From the NCBI GenBank assembly GCA_020639255.1, contig JACKGZ010000006.1:124001-188000 (forward strand): a stretch of DNA of 64,000 bases, written 5' to 3'. Of this stretch, positions 51,997-60,885 are shown piece after piece. The notes beneath the pieces were generated by a model that was given only the letters and a program-made list of their open reading frames with translations, had not been told where the DNA came from and searched no databases. This DNA comes from Phycisphaera sp. Lineage in GTDB: Bacteria; Planctomycetota; Phycisphaerae; Phycisphaerales; UBA1924. How positions within the stretch are numbered: position 1 is the first letter of the stretch; each line of letters begins with the position of its first letter. A program made the translations under genes and the position numbers.

Positions 51997-53481
51997 ATGG
52001 ATCACGATCTGCTCGAAGAAGTTCTCAGCTGTCCGACTCTGCCGAGTCTCCCGGCTGTCGCACTCGAAGTGATCGAGTTGACGCGCGACGTCAACGTCGA
52101 GATGGACAAACTCGCCGCGACGATCCAGAACGACCAGGGACTCTCGGCCAAGGTTCTTAAGACTGTCAATTCGAGCTACTACGGCCTCCGCAAGAAGTGC
52201 GGCACGATCAAGCAGGCCATCGTCGTGCTCGGCCTTTCGACCGTGAAAAGCCTGACGCTCGGCTTCTCGCTCGTTTCGAGCATCGATCTCAAGGGCAAGC
52301 AGGGCTTCGACCACAACGAGTACTGGCGTCGCGGGCTCTTTACCGGTGTAGCCTCCCGTTCAATCGCCAAGGTTGGATGCCCGAACTTGCAGGACGAGGC
52401 TTTCCTCGGCGGTCTGCTTCAGGACGTCGGGATGGTCGCGCTCTTCGAAACGCTCGGCGATCGGTATGTCCGTGTTCTGCAGCAGACCGGCGGCGACCAC
52501 CGCAAGCTCGCGGGTTTCGAACTCGCCGAGTTCGAACTCCAGCACACAGATATCGGCGCCATGATGGCCACGCGGTGGAAACTCCCCGAGGAGCTTATCC
52601 AGCCGGTCAAATATCACGAGCGCCCGAGCGCCGGGCCGAGCGGCGAGATGGGCATGCTCGTCAAAGCTGTGGGGCTGGGAAATATCGTTGCCGACGCGCT
52701 GACGTCGGATGACTCTCAGGCCATCATGCGTCGCTATTACAAGCGCGCCAAGGAATGGTTCAACTTCACCGACGAGCAGGCCGACGCGATCTTCAAGGAA
52801 GTCACCGTCGGCACCAAGGAAATGGCCAAGCTCTTCGACGTAGACCCGGGCGAACTCCCGGACACCGATCAGTTGGTGAAAGATGCACGCGATCAGGCAC
52901 TCAGGATTGCAATCGAATCACCATCGACACCCGTGGGCGGCGATGGACTCGACGATCTTATCCTGGACTCTCCGAAGTTTGATCAGGAAACGGGCCTGCT
53001 GAACGCGGAGGCTTTCAACGCCGTCCTCAGCCGGGCCTTCGGACAGGCCGTAGGGACAAACGATCCGCTCACGCTGGTGCGTGTCAGCTTCGATCGCGAG
53101 GCATCTGACACCCCGCGTCGTCCGCTGGAACATCGCAAACTCGTCTCAGGCGCAACCGCAGTGCTCCGCAAGCACTTCGGTGACAGTGGCGGATTCCTGG
53201 CTCGTCTCGACAACGAGTCGTTCGCGGTGCTCGTGCCGAGCAGTTCACGCGTGGTCGTCACCCGGACAGCCGAGGCGTTCCGATTGGAGTTCGAGCAGGC
53301 CTGCCAGGACTGGCAGATTACTGGCAAAACGCACGTCGGAATCGCGTACTACGACCACACGACGGCAGGTGTTTACGAGCGTGTCGAGCAGCTGAATGCT
53401 GCTGCGGCGCGAGCGATGAAGGCGTCGGCTGAGAGCGGCGGCAACTGCATCAAGGTCTTCACGCCGAAGAAGGCGGCCTGA
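51997..53481 (+). CDS. HDOD-domain signalling protein with degenerate GGDEF-like domain
   Basis: The ATG at 51997 opens a 494-residue protein. Residues ~10-210 are an HDOD domain, with LPSLPAVALEVIELTRD, IQNDQGLSAKVLKTVNSSYYG, GTIKQAIVVLGLSTVKSL and a GLLQDVGMVALFE helix. The HD metal-binding His/Asp are not kept, as usual in HDOD. Residues ~330-490 resemble a diguanylate cyclase fold (FDQETGLLNAEAFNAVLSRAF) but GGDEF is replaced by LDNESF, so catalysis is unlikely; it may bind nucleotide or partners. The 3' end overlaps the convergent M16 peptidase gene by 23 nt. Confidence 0.88.
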   Translation: MDHDLLEEVLSCPTLPSLPAVALEVIELTRDVNVEMDKLAATIQNDQGLSAKVLKTVNSSYYGLRKKCGTIKQAIVVLGLSTVKSLTLGFSLVSSIDLKGKQGFDHNEYWRRGLFTGVASRSIAKVGCPNLQDEAFLGGLLQDVGMVALFETLGDRYVRVLQQTGGDHRKLAGFELAEFELQHTDIGAMMATRWKLPEELIQPVKYHERPSAGPSGEMGMLVKAVGLGNIVADALTSDDSQAIMRRYYKRAKEWFNFTDEQADAIFKEVTVGTKEMAKLFDVDPGELPDTDQLVKDARDQALRIAIESPSTPVGGDGLDDLILDSPKFDQETGLLNAEAFNAVLSRAFGQAVGTNDPLTLVRVSFDREASDTPRRPLEHRKLVSGATAVLRKHFGDSGGFLARLDNESFAVLVPSSSRVVVTRTAEAFRLEFEQACQDWQITGKTHVGIAYYDHTTAGVYERVEQLNAAAARAMKASAESGGNCIKVFTPKKAA

Positions 53482-54679
53482 GCAAGCCGACCGTTCGCGG
53501 CCTGAACGGGTATGCCTCGTACACCTCGCGCAGATCGCTCAGCGACACCGCCCGGATCCGCTCCAACTCTTCGTCCAGCGTGCGGTACTCGCCCAGCAGC
53601 GTCCAGCGCCGGCCGAGCCGCTGCATCCGGTCTGCGGGCCTCTCCGCGCCGATCGTAAAGCTCGTGGCGAACTTGCCCGAGAGCCGATCGAGGTCGTCCT
53701 GTGTAAGCGAATCCAGAAGCCCCGCGATCTCCTTGTCCACGACCCGCTCGATCTCCTCGATCCGATCCGGGTCGCCCGAGGCGTAGACGTAGTACTCGCC
53801 CACGCCGTCGTGCGCCTCGAACGCCGCCTGCGCCTCCTCGGCGAGCCCGTTCTCGATGAGCGCCCAGTGGAGCCTGCTGTTGTCGGCCGCTCCGAGGATC
53901 TGTGTGAGCAGCGTCGCCGCGTACCGCCGGTCGTCCTGTGCCGAGGGCGCGGGCGACAGCATCAGCATGTACGCCCGGCCAAACCGGTCATCCGTCAGTT
54001 CGACCCGCAGGTCCTTGGCTGTGGGCGCGGTGTTGTCGCGCGTCACGCCTGTCCGCTTCCACGAGCCGCAGATCCGCTCAATCTGCTCGCACGCCCTGTC
54101 GAAGTCGATATCGCCCGCGAGCGAGACGACCGTGTTGTCCGCCGAGTACCGCTCGTCGAAGTAGCCCTGCATCTGGTCGCGCTCGAGCTGCTTGATCGAT
54201 TCGTCCGTCCCGAGCACCCTGTGCCCGAGCGCGTGACCGACGAAGTGCTTCTCGGCGAGATCCTCGTAGAGCACCCAGAAGGGGTTGTCCTTGTACATCG
54301 CGATCTCTTCAAGGATCACGCCCTTCTCGGTGTCGAAGTCGTCCTGGCGCAGCGCGGGGCGAAGCATGTCTCCCAGCAGCTCGGTCGCGGTGCCCGCGAA
54401 CTCGGGAAGCACGTGCGCGTAGAAGCACGTCACCTCGTGGCTCGTGTACGCGTTGTTGCGGGCGCCGATGTCGTCGAAGGCCTGATTGAGTTCGGCCGCC
54501 GACCTGTTGGGCGTGCCTTTGAACATCATGTGCTCGAGGAAGTGGCTCACGCCCATCAGGGGCGTCGGCTCATCGCGGGCGCCGGTTTTGACGAAGAACC
54601 CGACCGCGGCGCTGTGCGCGCCCGCGTCCGGCTCGGCGATGATGGTCAGCCCGTTGCCAAGTGTGCGTTGTTTGAACAT
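53459..54679 (-). CDS. M16-family zinc metallopeptidase (processing-peptidase-like)
   Basis: This 406-residue peptidase has the inverted zinc motif HFLEH (residues 46-50) in GVSHFLEHMMFKGT. The distal Glu is in ILEEIAMYKDNP, and there is a family AGDIDFDRACE region. The bacterial mitochondrial-processing-peptidase-like group cleaves short peptides in the cytoplasm or envelope. No signal peptide is seen. The C-terminus ends in FRPRTVGLLRPPSSA, overlapping the HDOD gene. Confidence 0.92.
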   Translation of the reverse strand: MFKQRTLGNGLTIIAEPDAGAHSAAVGFFVKTGARDEPTPLMGVSHFLEHMMFKGTPNRSAAELNQAFDDIGARNNAYTSHEVTCFYAHVLPEFAGTATELLGDMLRPALRQDDFDTEKGVILEEIAMYKDNPFWVLYEDLAEKHFVGHALGHRVLGTDESIKQLERDQMQGYFDERYSADNTVVSLAGDIDFDRACEQIERICGSWKRTGVTRDNTAPTAKDLRVELTDDRFGRAYMLMLSPAPSAQDDRRYAATLLTQILGAADNSRLHWALIENGLAEEAQAAFEAHDGVGEYYVYASGDPDRIEEIERVVDKEIAGLLDSLTQDDLDRLSGKFATSFTIGAERPADRMQRLGRRWTLLGEYRTLDEELERIRAVSLSDLREVYEAYPFRPRTVGLLRPPSSA

Positions 54680-54688
54680 GACCCCATG

Positions 54689-55744
54689 CTAGTCGGCCGC
54701 CCGGGTGGTCAGGGCCTCAAGAATCTCCCGAACCGCCCGGCCAGGCTCCCGCGCCGAGCACACCGCCGAAGATACCGCCACGCCCCGGCAGCCCACCCGG
54801 GCAAGCTCTCGGGCCTGCTCAGCCCCGATTCCGCTGATCGCCAGGTACGGCTTGCCCGCGAGCTTCGGATCCGCCTCGATCGCACGGATGAGCTCAACGC
54901 CGCCCAGCCCAGGCTTGGGCTTGGTCGAGCTGGCAAAGATCGGTCCCACACCGATCATGTCCGCGCCCTCGTCGAACGCACGCGTCGCCTGCTCCACGCT
55001 CGACGTCGAAACCCCGATCAGACGTTGCGGCCCCACGACGCGCCTCGCCTCGGCCGGGTGGAGATCGTTCTGCCCGAGATGCACGCCGTCGGCCTGCGCC
55101 AAAGCCGCGATGTCCGGGCGATCGTTGATGATCACGCGAACGCTGCTCCCGCGCGTCATCTCGACGAGCCAGCACGCGCGGCTGAACAATTCGCGATCAT
55201 CGAGGTCCTTCTCACGCAGCTGGATCCCGTCGGCTCCGCCCTCGATGGCAAGCTCCGCCACGCGCTGCCACGGGTGGTGCTCGCAGAGCGACTCGGTCAG
55301 CAGCACGCACACACGCATGAACGGATCGGGCCTCGCGAGCCTGGGCAGGAGCTGCCGCTCGAGTTCATACGCCTCATATCGAAGTTTCTCGATCGCGCCG
55401 GCGTGAGCGGGGGACTCGAGCTTCAGGCACTCCTCGATCGCCCGCAAAGCCTCGCCGAGCCGAGAGCCCGCAGCCGACGCGAGCGACACCATGCTTTCGC
55501 GCTTGCCCTCGGTTGAAACAGAGATCGCTGTCCCCACATCGCCCGGCGTGTCGCGCTCGGCGACGAGCCCCGCCTTCGATCCCACGGCCAGTTCGAGCGT
55601 GGTCGTCAGACCGTGCCTGATCGACTTGGCCTGCTTCGAAAGCTGGGCGTCGTCGAGCGAGAAGCGGGCCAGATCCTCAAGTAGCCGGAGCGCCTCGCGG
55701 GCGCGGTTGGCGTTGGCGTCGATGATCCGGAGCGGGCTTCGCAT
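54689..55744 (-). CDS. thiE: Thiamine-phosphate synthase with N-terminal ThiD2-like domain
   Basis: The ATG at 55744 (351 residues) opens MRSPLRIIDANANRAREALRLLED. The first ~145 residues match the helical extension found on many planctomycete and cyanobacterial ThiE proteins (ThiD2 type, reported to be a kinase for HMP phosphate, from memory). Residues ~150-345 are the ThiE TIM barrel: GIQLREKDLDDRELF, INDRPDIAALAQADGVHLGQNDL, GVSTSS, GADMIGVGPIF and ISGIG. It joins the HMP-pyrophosphate and thiazole phosphate halves of thiamine. Lies 9 nt beyond the M16 peptidase gene start, on the same strand. Confidence 0.9.
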   Translation of the reverse strand: MRSPLRIIDANANRAREALRLLEDLARFSLDDAQLSKQAKSIRHGLTTTLELAVGSKAGLVAERDTPGDVGTAISVSTEGKRESMVSLASAAGSRLGEALRAIEECLKLESPAHAGAIEKLRYEAYELERQLLPRLARPDPFMRVCVLLTESLCEHHPWQRVAELAIEGGADGIQLREKDLDDRELFSRACWLVEMTRGSSVRVIINDRPDIAALAQADGVHLGQNDLHPAEARRVVGPQRLIGVSTSSVEQATRAFDEGADMIGVGPIFASSTKPKPGLGGVELIRAIEADPKLAGKPYLAISGIGAEQARELARVGCRGVAVSSAVCSAREPGRAVREILEALTTRAAD

Positions 55745-55801
55745 CGCCCGATCGTACGTCCCGGCTGGCCTTGGCCGCCCGACTGTGACACAATGCACAC
55801 G

Positions 55802-56557
55802 ATGGCGGACATCTACGAACTCGAGCCAGAGGTGCCCACGCCCGATCTCCCGGGTACGGTGGTCATGCGCCCCTCGGATTCCGAGGCCGCCGATGCGCTC
55901 GCGTCCGATCTCTACTTCCACGCCGCCAACTGCGTGCGCCAGTTTGGCGACTTCCACATCGCCCTGCCCGGCGGCAAATCGCCCATCACCCTCTACCACA
56001 CGCTCATGATCGACCCCGCCTACCGCGACATGCCCTGGAAGCGCACGCACATCTGGCTCGTGAGCGACACCGCCGGCAGCCATGCCGCGGAACTCATCCA
56101 CGACCTGCTCGTTGTCCACGGCGATGTGCCCCGCGACCAGTTCCACCCGATGGATCTCTCAAGGTCCGACCCCGAGAGGGCGTACTCGAAGGAACTCCGC
56201 GAGTACCTCGGCTGGCGCGAGAAGGGCCACGACCGCCTCGATTACGTCCTGCTCGGCCTCGGTGCCGATGGATCGACCGCCGGGTACGCGAGTGCCAACC
56301 CAGTGCCCGATTCGGAAGAGCAGCTCGCGCATCTCACGAACTCGGCGCAGGAGCGAACGCTTTCGCTCTCGATGCGTGTCATCAACGCGGCGCGTCTGAT
56401 CGCGATCCTCGCGACGGGGCCGGACAAGCAGAAAGGCCTCGAACACGCGATGCAGCGCTCACACTCGCAGCCCATCGGGCACATCAAACCCGTCGGCGGC
56501 GTGCTCCGGTGGTACATCGACGAGCCCGCGTGCTCGGGCATCGAGGCCCCGCAATGA
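55802..56557 (+). CDS. 6-phosphogluconolactonase-like protein lacking key residues
   Basis: The 251-residue protein has the NagB/6PGL fold marks: FHIALPGGKSPITLYHTL, a mid-protein WLVSDTAGSHAAELIHDLL, and LLGLGADGSTAGY followed by LSLSMRVINAARLIAILATG. In active 6PGL the second motif is DER and the third is GADGHTAS; here they read SDT and GADGST, so the conserved acid/Arg and the catalytic His are gone. It may be inactive, use other residues, or act on another sugar phosphate. An ATG at 55793 would add three residues. Coupled to RluA (ATGA). Confidence 0.75.
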   Translation: MADIYELEPEVPTPDLPGTVVMRPSDSEAADALASDLYFHAANCVRQFGDFHIALPGGKSPITLYHTLMIDPAYRDMPWKRTHIWLVSDTAGSHAAELIHDLLVVHGDVPRDQFHPMDLSRSDPERAYSKELREYLGWREKGHDRLDYVLLGLGADGSTAGYASANPVPDSEEQLAHLTNSAQERTLSLSMRVINAARLIAILATGPDKQKGLEHAMQRSHSQPIGHIKPVGGVLRWYIDEPACSGIEAPQ

Positions 56558-57393
56558 ATCTCGCGCACGAACCAAACGAACGCGTCGGTTTCAAGGTCCA
56601 CTACGAAGACGAGCACCTGGCGGTCGTCGAGAAGCCGCCCGGGCTCGTCACCACGCCCGGCAAGGGGCACGAGTTCGACTCGCTCCTCAACGGCCTCTTC
56701 GCCCGATACGGACACACGCTCCAGAACATCGGCGCCGACCGGGACTACGGCCTCCTCCAACGCCTCGACCGCGACGCCAGCGGCGTGCTCGTCGTCGCGC
56801 TCACGCCGAGTTCCTGGGAATCGCTCCGCGGCGCATTCAGAGAGCGCCTTGTCCGCAAGTTCTACTGGGCCCTCACGCGCTCGACCCCCAATCAGCCCAA
56901 GGGCGTGATCAAGCGCCCGATCGAGGAGCACTTTGCCAAACGCGACGACAAATGGGTCGAGGGCGCCAAGGCGCACTACTCGCGCGTGAAGCTCGCCAAG
57001 ATCGCCGCCCGAGGCAAGCCCTCGATCACCGCGTACCGCGTGCTCCAGCACTCGGATCACGGCGCATTCCTCGAGTGCCGGGCCATGACCGGGCGTCTGC
57101 ACCAAGTCCGTGTGCACCTGGATTCGATCGGCTGCTCGATTTTGGGCGACCGCTTCTACGGCCCGCGCGCCTCGCGCGGCGCAGCCCCGCGGCTCATGCT
57201 CCACGCCCACCGCGTCGCGTTCTCGCACCCGATCACCGGCGCCGAAGTCGACATCTCCTCGCGCTGCCCGCGCGATATGGCCCGGATCCTCCGCCAACTC
57301 GGAATGGCGAAGCCTGGTGTCTTCGATTCGAAACGTCCGTCACCCGATGACAGCGATCATGAGGCTGCTAGCGACGCCGTCGGCGAGGAGTAG
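56554..57393 (+). CDS. RluA-family pseudouridine synthase
   Basis: The 279-residue enzyme has the catalytic Asp in LQRLDRDASGVLVVA, preceded by VVEKPPGLVT, the typical RluA opening. It also has a late MTGRLHQVRVHLDSIG, and GDRFYG and LMLHAHRVAFSHP. It has no S4 domain. The RNA target (23S or tRNA) cannot be told from sequence. The C-terminal tail (DDSDHEAASDAVGEE) is acidic. It overlaps the HemW gene tail to tail by 54 nt. Confidence 0.9.
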   Translation: MNLAHEPNERVGFKVHYEDEHLAVVEKPPGLVTTPGKGHEFDSLLNGLFARYGHTLQNIGADRDYGLLQRLDRDASGVLVVALTPSSWESLRGAFRERLVRKFYWALTRSTPNQPKGVIKRPIEEHFAKRDDKWVEGAKAHYSRVKLAKIAARGKPSITAYRVLQHSDHGAFLECRAMTGRLHQVRVHLDSIGCSILGDRFYGPRASRGAAPRLMLHAHRVAFSHPITGAEVDISSRCPRDMARILRQLGMAKPGVFDSKRPSPDDSDHEAASDAVGEE

Positions 57394-58656
57394 TCCCTCG
57401 TCGGTGAGCGTCCACCGGCCCTCGCCCCGCACGAGACGACCCAAATGCGACTGCATCGCCGATTCGTGATCGAGGCGCGACGCCGCCTGTTCATCGAATG
57501 TTGCAAGCTCTTTGAGCAAGCCCTCGCCGTCCACGCCCTCGCGCAGACGCAGCCCAGTCATGAGCTTCTCCTGAATGAGTCGAACAGGGTCCGGGCCCTC
57601 GTGGTCGACGATCTCTGCGAAGCCCTCGTCCTCGCGGTCGAGATAGGTTTCGAGGCGGGGGACGTTCTTGTACCGGTGCCCCGCGATGTGCGCCGAGGCG
57701 GAGGGGCCCGCAGCGAGCCACTGTTCCTGACGCCAGTACGCGAGGTTGTGCCGACACTCCGCGCCGGGTCTGGCGTAGTTGCTCACCTCGTACCGCGCCA
57801 GGCCCGCCGCTCTTGTGCGCTCGCCGACGTGCTCGAACATCTCGATCTCAAGCTCCTCCGGGCATCGCTCGAACTGACCCATTTCGAGACGCTTGGTCAT
57901 CGCGGTGTTGGGCTCGTACGTCAACTCGTAGCAGGAGAGGTGCTCGATCGGGAGCATGAGGGCCGCGTCGAGATCACGAGCGAGGTCGTCCAGCGTCTGG
58001 CCGGGGATCGCGAAGATCAGATCGAGCGAGACGCGTTCGATGCCCGCGGCCCGCACCATCTCGACGGCTCTGGGCACACGCTCGGGGTCATGCAGTCGCT
58101 CCAGCGTCTTGAGGTGCTCGCTCTGGAAGCTCTGCGCCCCCATGCTGATGCGTGTCACACCGCCCGCGCGGAGCGTGGCCACCAGCTCGGGCGTGACGGT
58201 CTCGGGGTTGCACTCGACCGTGAACTCGCCTGTGCCCGCTTTGATCGATGAGAGGTCGAATTGGGTGTCGAGCGTGCGGAGCAGGCTCTCCCAGAGCTGG
58301 GTTTGGAGCATGCTGGGGGTGCCGCCGCCCACGAAGATCGTGTCAATCGGGCCGGCCGCGATGCTGAGCGCGGCTAGCTCGCGCTCCAAACGTGCTGCGA
58401 ACACGGCTTGGCGGTCGCGTGTGTCGACGAAGCTGTAGAAGTCGCAGTAGTGGCACTTGTGCGAGCAGAACGGAATGTGGATGTAGAGCGATCGGGCGAG
58501 CGGGCCTGATTTCGGGCCGGACGCTGCGACCACGGCTTCGCGGGCGGAGTGGGCCGGGCGTTGCCGATCGGGTCGTGTTGCGGTATCGTCAGGCAAGGTG
58601 GACACGCACAGCGGGGGTTTGTCCGACTGGCGCGAGCGGCTCGCGCGCCCCGCCAT
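57340..58656 (-). CDS. hemW: HemW-like radical SAM protein
   Basis: The cluster-binding CSHKCHYC (Cys64, 68, 71) follows LYIHIPF, with GGGTPS and SFQSEHLKTLERLH later. The C-terminal GLRLREGVD region matches the HemW/HemN family. CDFYSF after the third Cys is typical of HemW, a heme chaperone, rather than the oxygen-independent coproporphyrinogen oxidase HemN. The first ~50 residues are non-conserved and the ATG at 58656 may be too far upstream; a GTG nearer residue 43 is possible. Overlaps RluA by 54 nt. Confidence 0.88.
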   Translation of the reverse strand: MAGRASRSRQSDKPPLCVSTLPDDTATRPDRQRPAHSAREAVVAASGPKSGPLARSLYIHIPFCSHKCHYCDFYSFVDTRDRQAVFAARLERELAALSIAAGPIDTIFVGGGTPSMLQTQLWESLLRTLDTQFDLSSIKAGTGEFTVECNPETVTPELVATLRAGGVTRISMGAQSFQSEHLKTLERLHDPERVPRAVEMVRAAGIERVSLDLIFAIPGQTLDDLARDLDAALMLPIEHLSCYELTYEPNTAMTKRLEMGQFERCPEELEIEMFEHVGERTRAAGLARYEVSNYARPGAECRHNLAYWRQEQWLAAGPSASAHIAGHRYKNVPRLETYLDREDEGFAEIVDHEGPDPVRLIQEKLMTGLRLREGVDGEGLLKELATFDEQAASRLDHESAMQSHLGRLVRGEGRWTLTDEGLLLADGVASSLMIAVIG

Positions 58657-58686
58657 CGCCGGCTGTTCACCGAGGATAGACCGCCC

Positions 58687-59205
58687 GTGGAACCGACCCT
58701 GCTGATCGTGAAAGAGGACGGCTCCTCACAGGAGATCCTGCTCCGAAAGCCCCGAGTCGTTGTCGGCCGAGAGTCCGACTGCGAACTGCGTATCCCGCTG
58801 CCAAGCGTTTCTCGCCAGCACTGCGAATTCGTGGTCGAGGACGGTAAGGTGACGGTCCGTGACCTCGGATCGAGCAACGGAACTTACGTCAACAAGGAGA
58901 GAGTCGAGGAGGCCGAACTCGCCGCGGGCGATCTGGTCGCGATCGGTCCGGCTGTATTTGCACTGATCATCGAGGGCGAGCCCTCGAATCTCGACGTCAA
59001 GGAAGTCTTTGTCCGCGGCAATGTCGCGGTGAAACCCAAGAAGCACGCCGGCCTGACGGGCGGCGCCGCCAAGGCCGCAGCGGCATTGGCCGGCGGCGCG
59101 GACGACTCCGACCTCGACATGGAGATGTCGTCGGACGACAGCAGCATGATCGACTTCGACTTTGATTTCGATGACGACGAAGAGGAAGGCCAGCCCGATC
59201 TCTGA
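58687..59205 (+). CDS. FHA-domain protein with acidic tail
   Basis: The GTG at 58687 (172 residues) begins VEPTLLIVKEDG. The N-terminal FHA domain shows VVVGRESDCELRI, SVSRQHCEF and LGSSNGTYVN, the residues that read phosphothreonine. After residue ~100, a Lys/Ala-rich linker (KPKKHAGLTGGAAKAAAAL) leads to an Asp/Glu tail (SSDDSSMIDFDFDFDDDEEE). It may bind phosphorylated targets of the many planctomycete Ser/Thr kinases. It ends 9 nt from the convergent zinc-ribbon gene. An earlier in-frame start is possible. Confidence 0.85.
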   Translation: MEPTLLIVKEDGSSQEILLRKPRVVVGRESDCELRIPLPSVSRQHCEFVVEDGKVTVRDLGSSNGTYVNKERVEEAELAAGDLVAIGPAVFALIIEGEPSNLDVKEVFVRGNVAVKPKKHAGLTGGAAKAAAALAGGADDSDLDMEMSSDDSSMIDFDFDFDDDEEEGQPDL

Positions 59206-59214
59206 CGTATCCGG

Positions 59215-59397
59215 TCAGGCGGACTTTTTCTGCTCGTCGGGCGACTGCTGAGCCTGCGGAGCCGGAGCATCGGGCACACGGATCGCGGTGTGACAGGCCT
59301 TGCAGCGCACGGTCTTCGAGCGAGCCGACTCGGGAACAGCCAGCAGCTTCCTGCACGACAAGTTCGGGCACATGATGCGGACAGTCGGCTGCGACAT
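59215..59397 (-). CDS. Small zinc-ribbon protein
   Basis: This 60-residue protein has CPNLSC and CKAC ligand pairs around RKLLAVPESARSKTVR, the short zinc finger widely found at the start of planctomycete and MJ0042-type proteins. A strong GGGGGGGAG ribosome site precedes the ATG at 59397. The tail is Pro/Gln/Lys-rich. Function unknown. It is divergent from purA. Confidence 0.75.
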   Translation of the reverse strand: MSQPTVRIMCPNLSCRKLLAVPESARSKTVRCKACHTAIRVPDAPAPQAQQSPDEQKKSA

Positions 59398-59514
59398 AGT
59401 GAGTCTCCCCCCCTTGATCGCCATATCGGGTGTGGAAGCAGCCGCCTTCACCGCACCGTGGCGAAGCGACGGGATTTCAATGGGGCAAATGAAGTTCTCG
59501 GACGAGGCTGGCCT

Positions 59515-60885
59515 ATGCCTGCATCGGGGCAACAATCTCCCGTGAGCACAAACCACGTAAAACCGAGCTGCTCTGCCGTCGTCGGTCTCCAATGGGGTGA
59601 CGAGGGCAAGGGCAAAGTCGTCGACCTCCTTGCACCCGGGCACGCTGCCATCGTCCGATACAACGGCGGCGCCAATGCGGGTCACTCCGTGGTCGTGGGG
59701 GGCAAACGCTTTGCGCTCCACCTTGTCCCCTCGGGTGTGCTCCGGCCCGGATCTCGATCGATCATCGGCAACGGCGTGGTTGTCGATCCCGAACAACTCC
59801 TCAAAGAGTTGACGACACTCAGCGAGCAGGGCATCGACTGCTCTCAGGTGCTCGTCTCAGACCGAGCGCATGTGGTGATGCCCTATCACAAGGCCGAAGA
59901 CGCTGCGCGCGAACGGGCGCTCGCCGAGAGTCTCGGCATCTCAGCGGTTGGCACGACCGGCCGGGGTATCGGACCCGCCTATGCCGAGAAGGTCCAGAGG
60001 AGTTCAGCCGTCCGAATGGGCGACCTGCTCCGCCCGGACTGGCTCCGCGAAAGAATCCGTGCGGCGCTCGCATTCAAACGCCCGGTTCTGGAGCGTTGGG
60101 CCCCCGACGTCACCGACGCGCTCGACGAAGAATTGCTCTACGAGACCGCGATCGGCTGGGGAGAGAAGCTGCGTGATCGCATCGTCGATACGACACGGCT
60201 CCTGCATGAGCACCTCGACGCGGGCGATCGGTTGCTCTTCGAGGGCGCCAATGCGACGCTACTGGACGTCGATCACGGCACATACCCATTCGTCACCAGT
60301 TCCAACGCGAGCGCTCTGGGCATTGCTGCGGGCTCTGGCGTGCCCTCCCAGCGAATCGGACGCATCGTCGGCATCGCCAAGGCTTATCAGACCCGCGTCG
60401 GCGCCGGGCCGATGCCCACGGAACTAACGGACGCCATCGGTGACCGGATCCGCGAACGAGGCCGCGAATACGGAACGACGACCGGACGCCCCAGACGCAT
60501 CGGATGGCTCGATCTCGTCGCGCTCCGCTACTCGACCCAGCTTAACGGTGTCACCGAGATCGCGCTCACACTGCTTGATGTCCTCGGCGGTCTCGACGAG
60601 CTCAAGCTCTGTACATCGTATGAAATCAACGGCGAGCGTGTGTCGCACTTCACACCCGACGCATGCACGCTCGAATCGGTTATGCCCATATACCAGACAC
60701 TGCCAGGATTTGCCGAAGACCTTGGCGAATGCCGGAGCGTGGACGAACTCCCCTCGGCAGCGAAGGCGTATATCGCCAGGATCGAAGATGCCGCGGGCGC
60801 GCCGATTACGATGATCGGCGTCGGACCTGATCGCGAGCAGACGATCTTGGCCGATCAGGTTTCAGGAGTGGGCAGTGTTGGCTGA
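59515..60885 (+). CDS. purA: Adenylosuccinate synthetase
   Basis: GTP-dependent joining of IMP and aspartate on the way to AMP. In 456 residues from the ATG at 59515 (GAGG upstream; a GTG at 59542 is an alternative) are GLQWGDEGKGKVVD (P-loop), RYNGGANAGHS, a SVRMGDL segment, GTTGRGIGPAYAEK and a TTTGRPRRIGWLD motif. Length and order are standard. The end overlaps uppS by 11 nt. Confidence 0.96.
   Translation: MPASGQQSPVSTNHVKPSCSAVVGLQWGDEGKGKVVDLLAPGHAAIVRYNGGANAGHSVVVGGKRFALHLVPSGVLRPGSRSIIGNGVVVDPEQLLKELTTLSEQGIDCSQVLVSDRAHVVMPYHKAEDAARERALAESLGISAVGTTGRGIGPAYAEKVQRSSAVRMGDLLRPDWLRERIRAALAFKRPVLERWAPDVTDALDEELLYETAIGWGEKLRDRIVDTTRLLHEHLDAGDRLLFEGANATLLDVDHGTYPFVTSSNASALGIAAGSGVPSQRIGRIVGIAKAYQTRVGAGPMPTELTDAIGDRIRERGREYGTTTGRPRRIGWLDLVALRYSTQLNGVTEIALTLLDVLGGLDELKLCTSYEINGERVSHFTPDACTLESVMPIYQTLPGFAEDLGECRSVDELPSAAKAYIARIEDAAGAPITMIGVGPDREQTILADQVSGVGSVG

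Noticed and set aside
53810..55516. A 568-codon plus-strand frame
   Set aside because: Antisense to the M16 peptidase and ThiE, both with full motifs.
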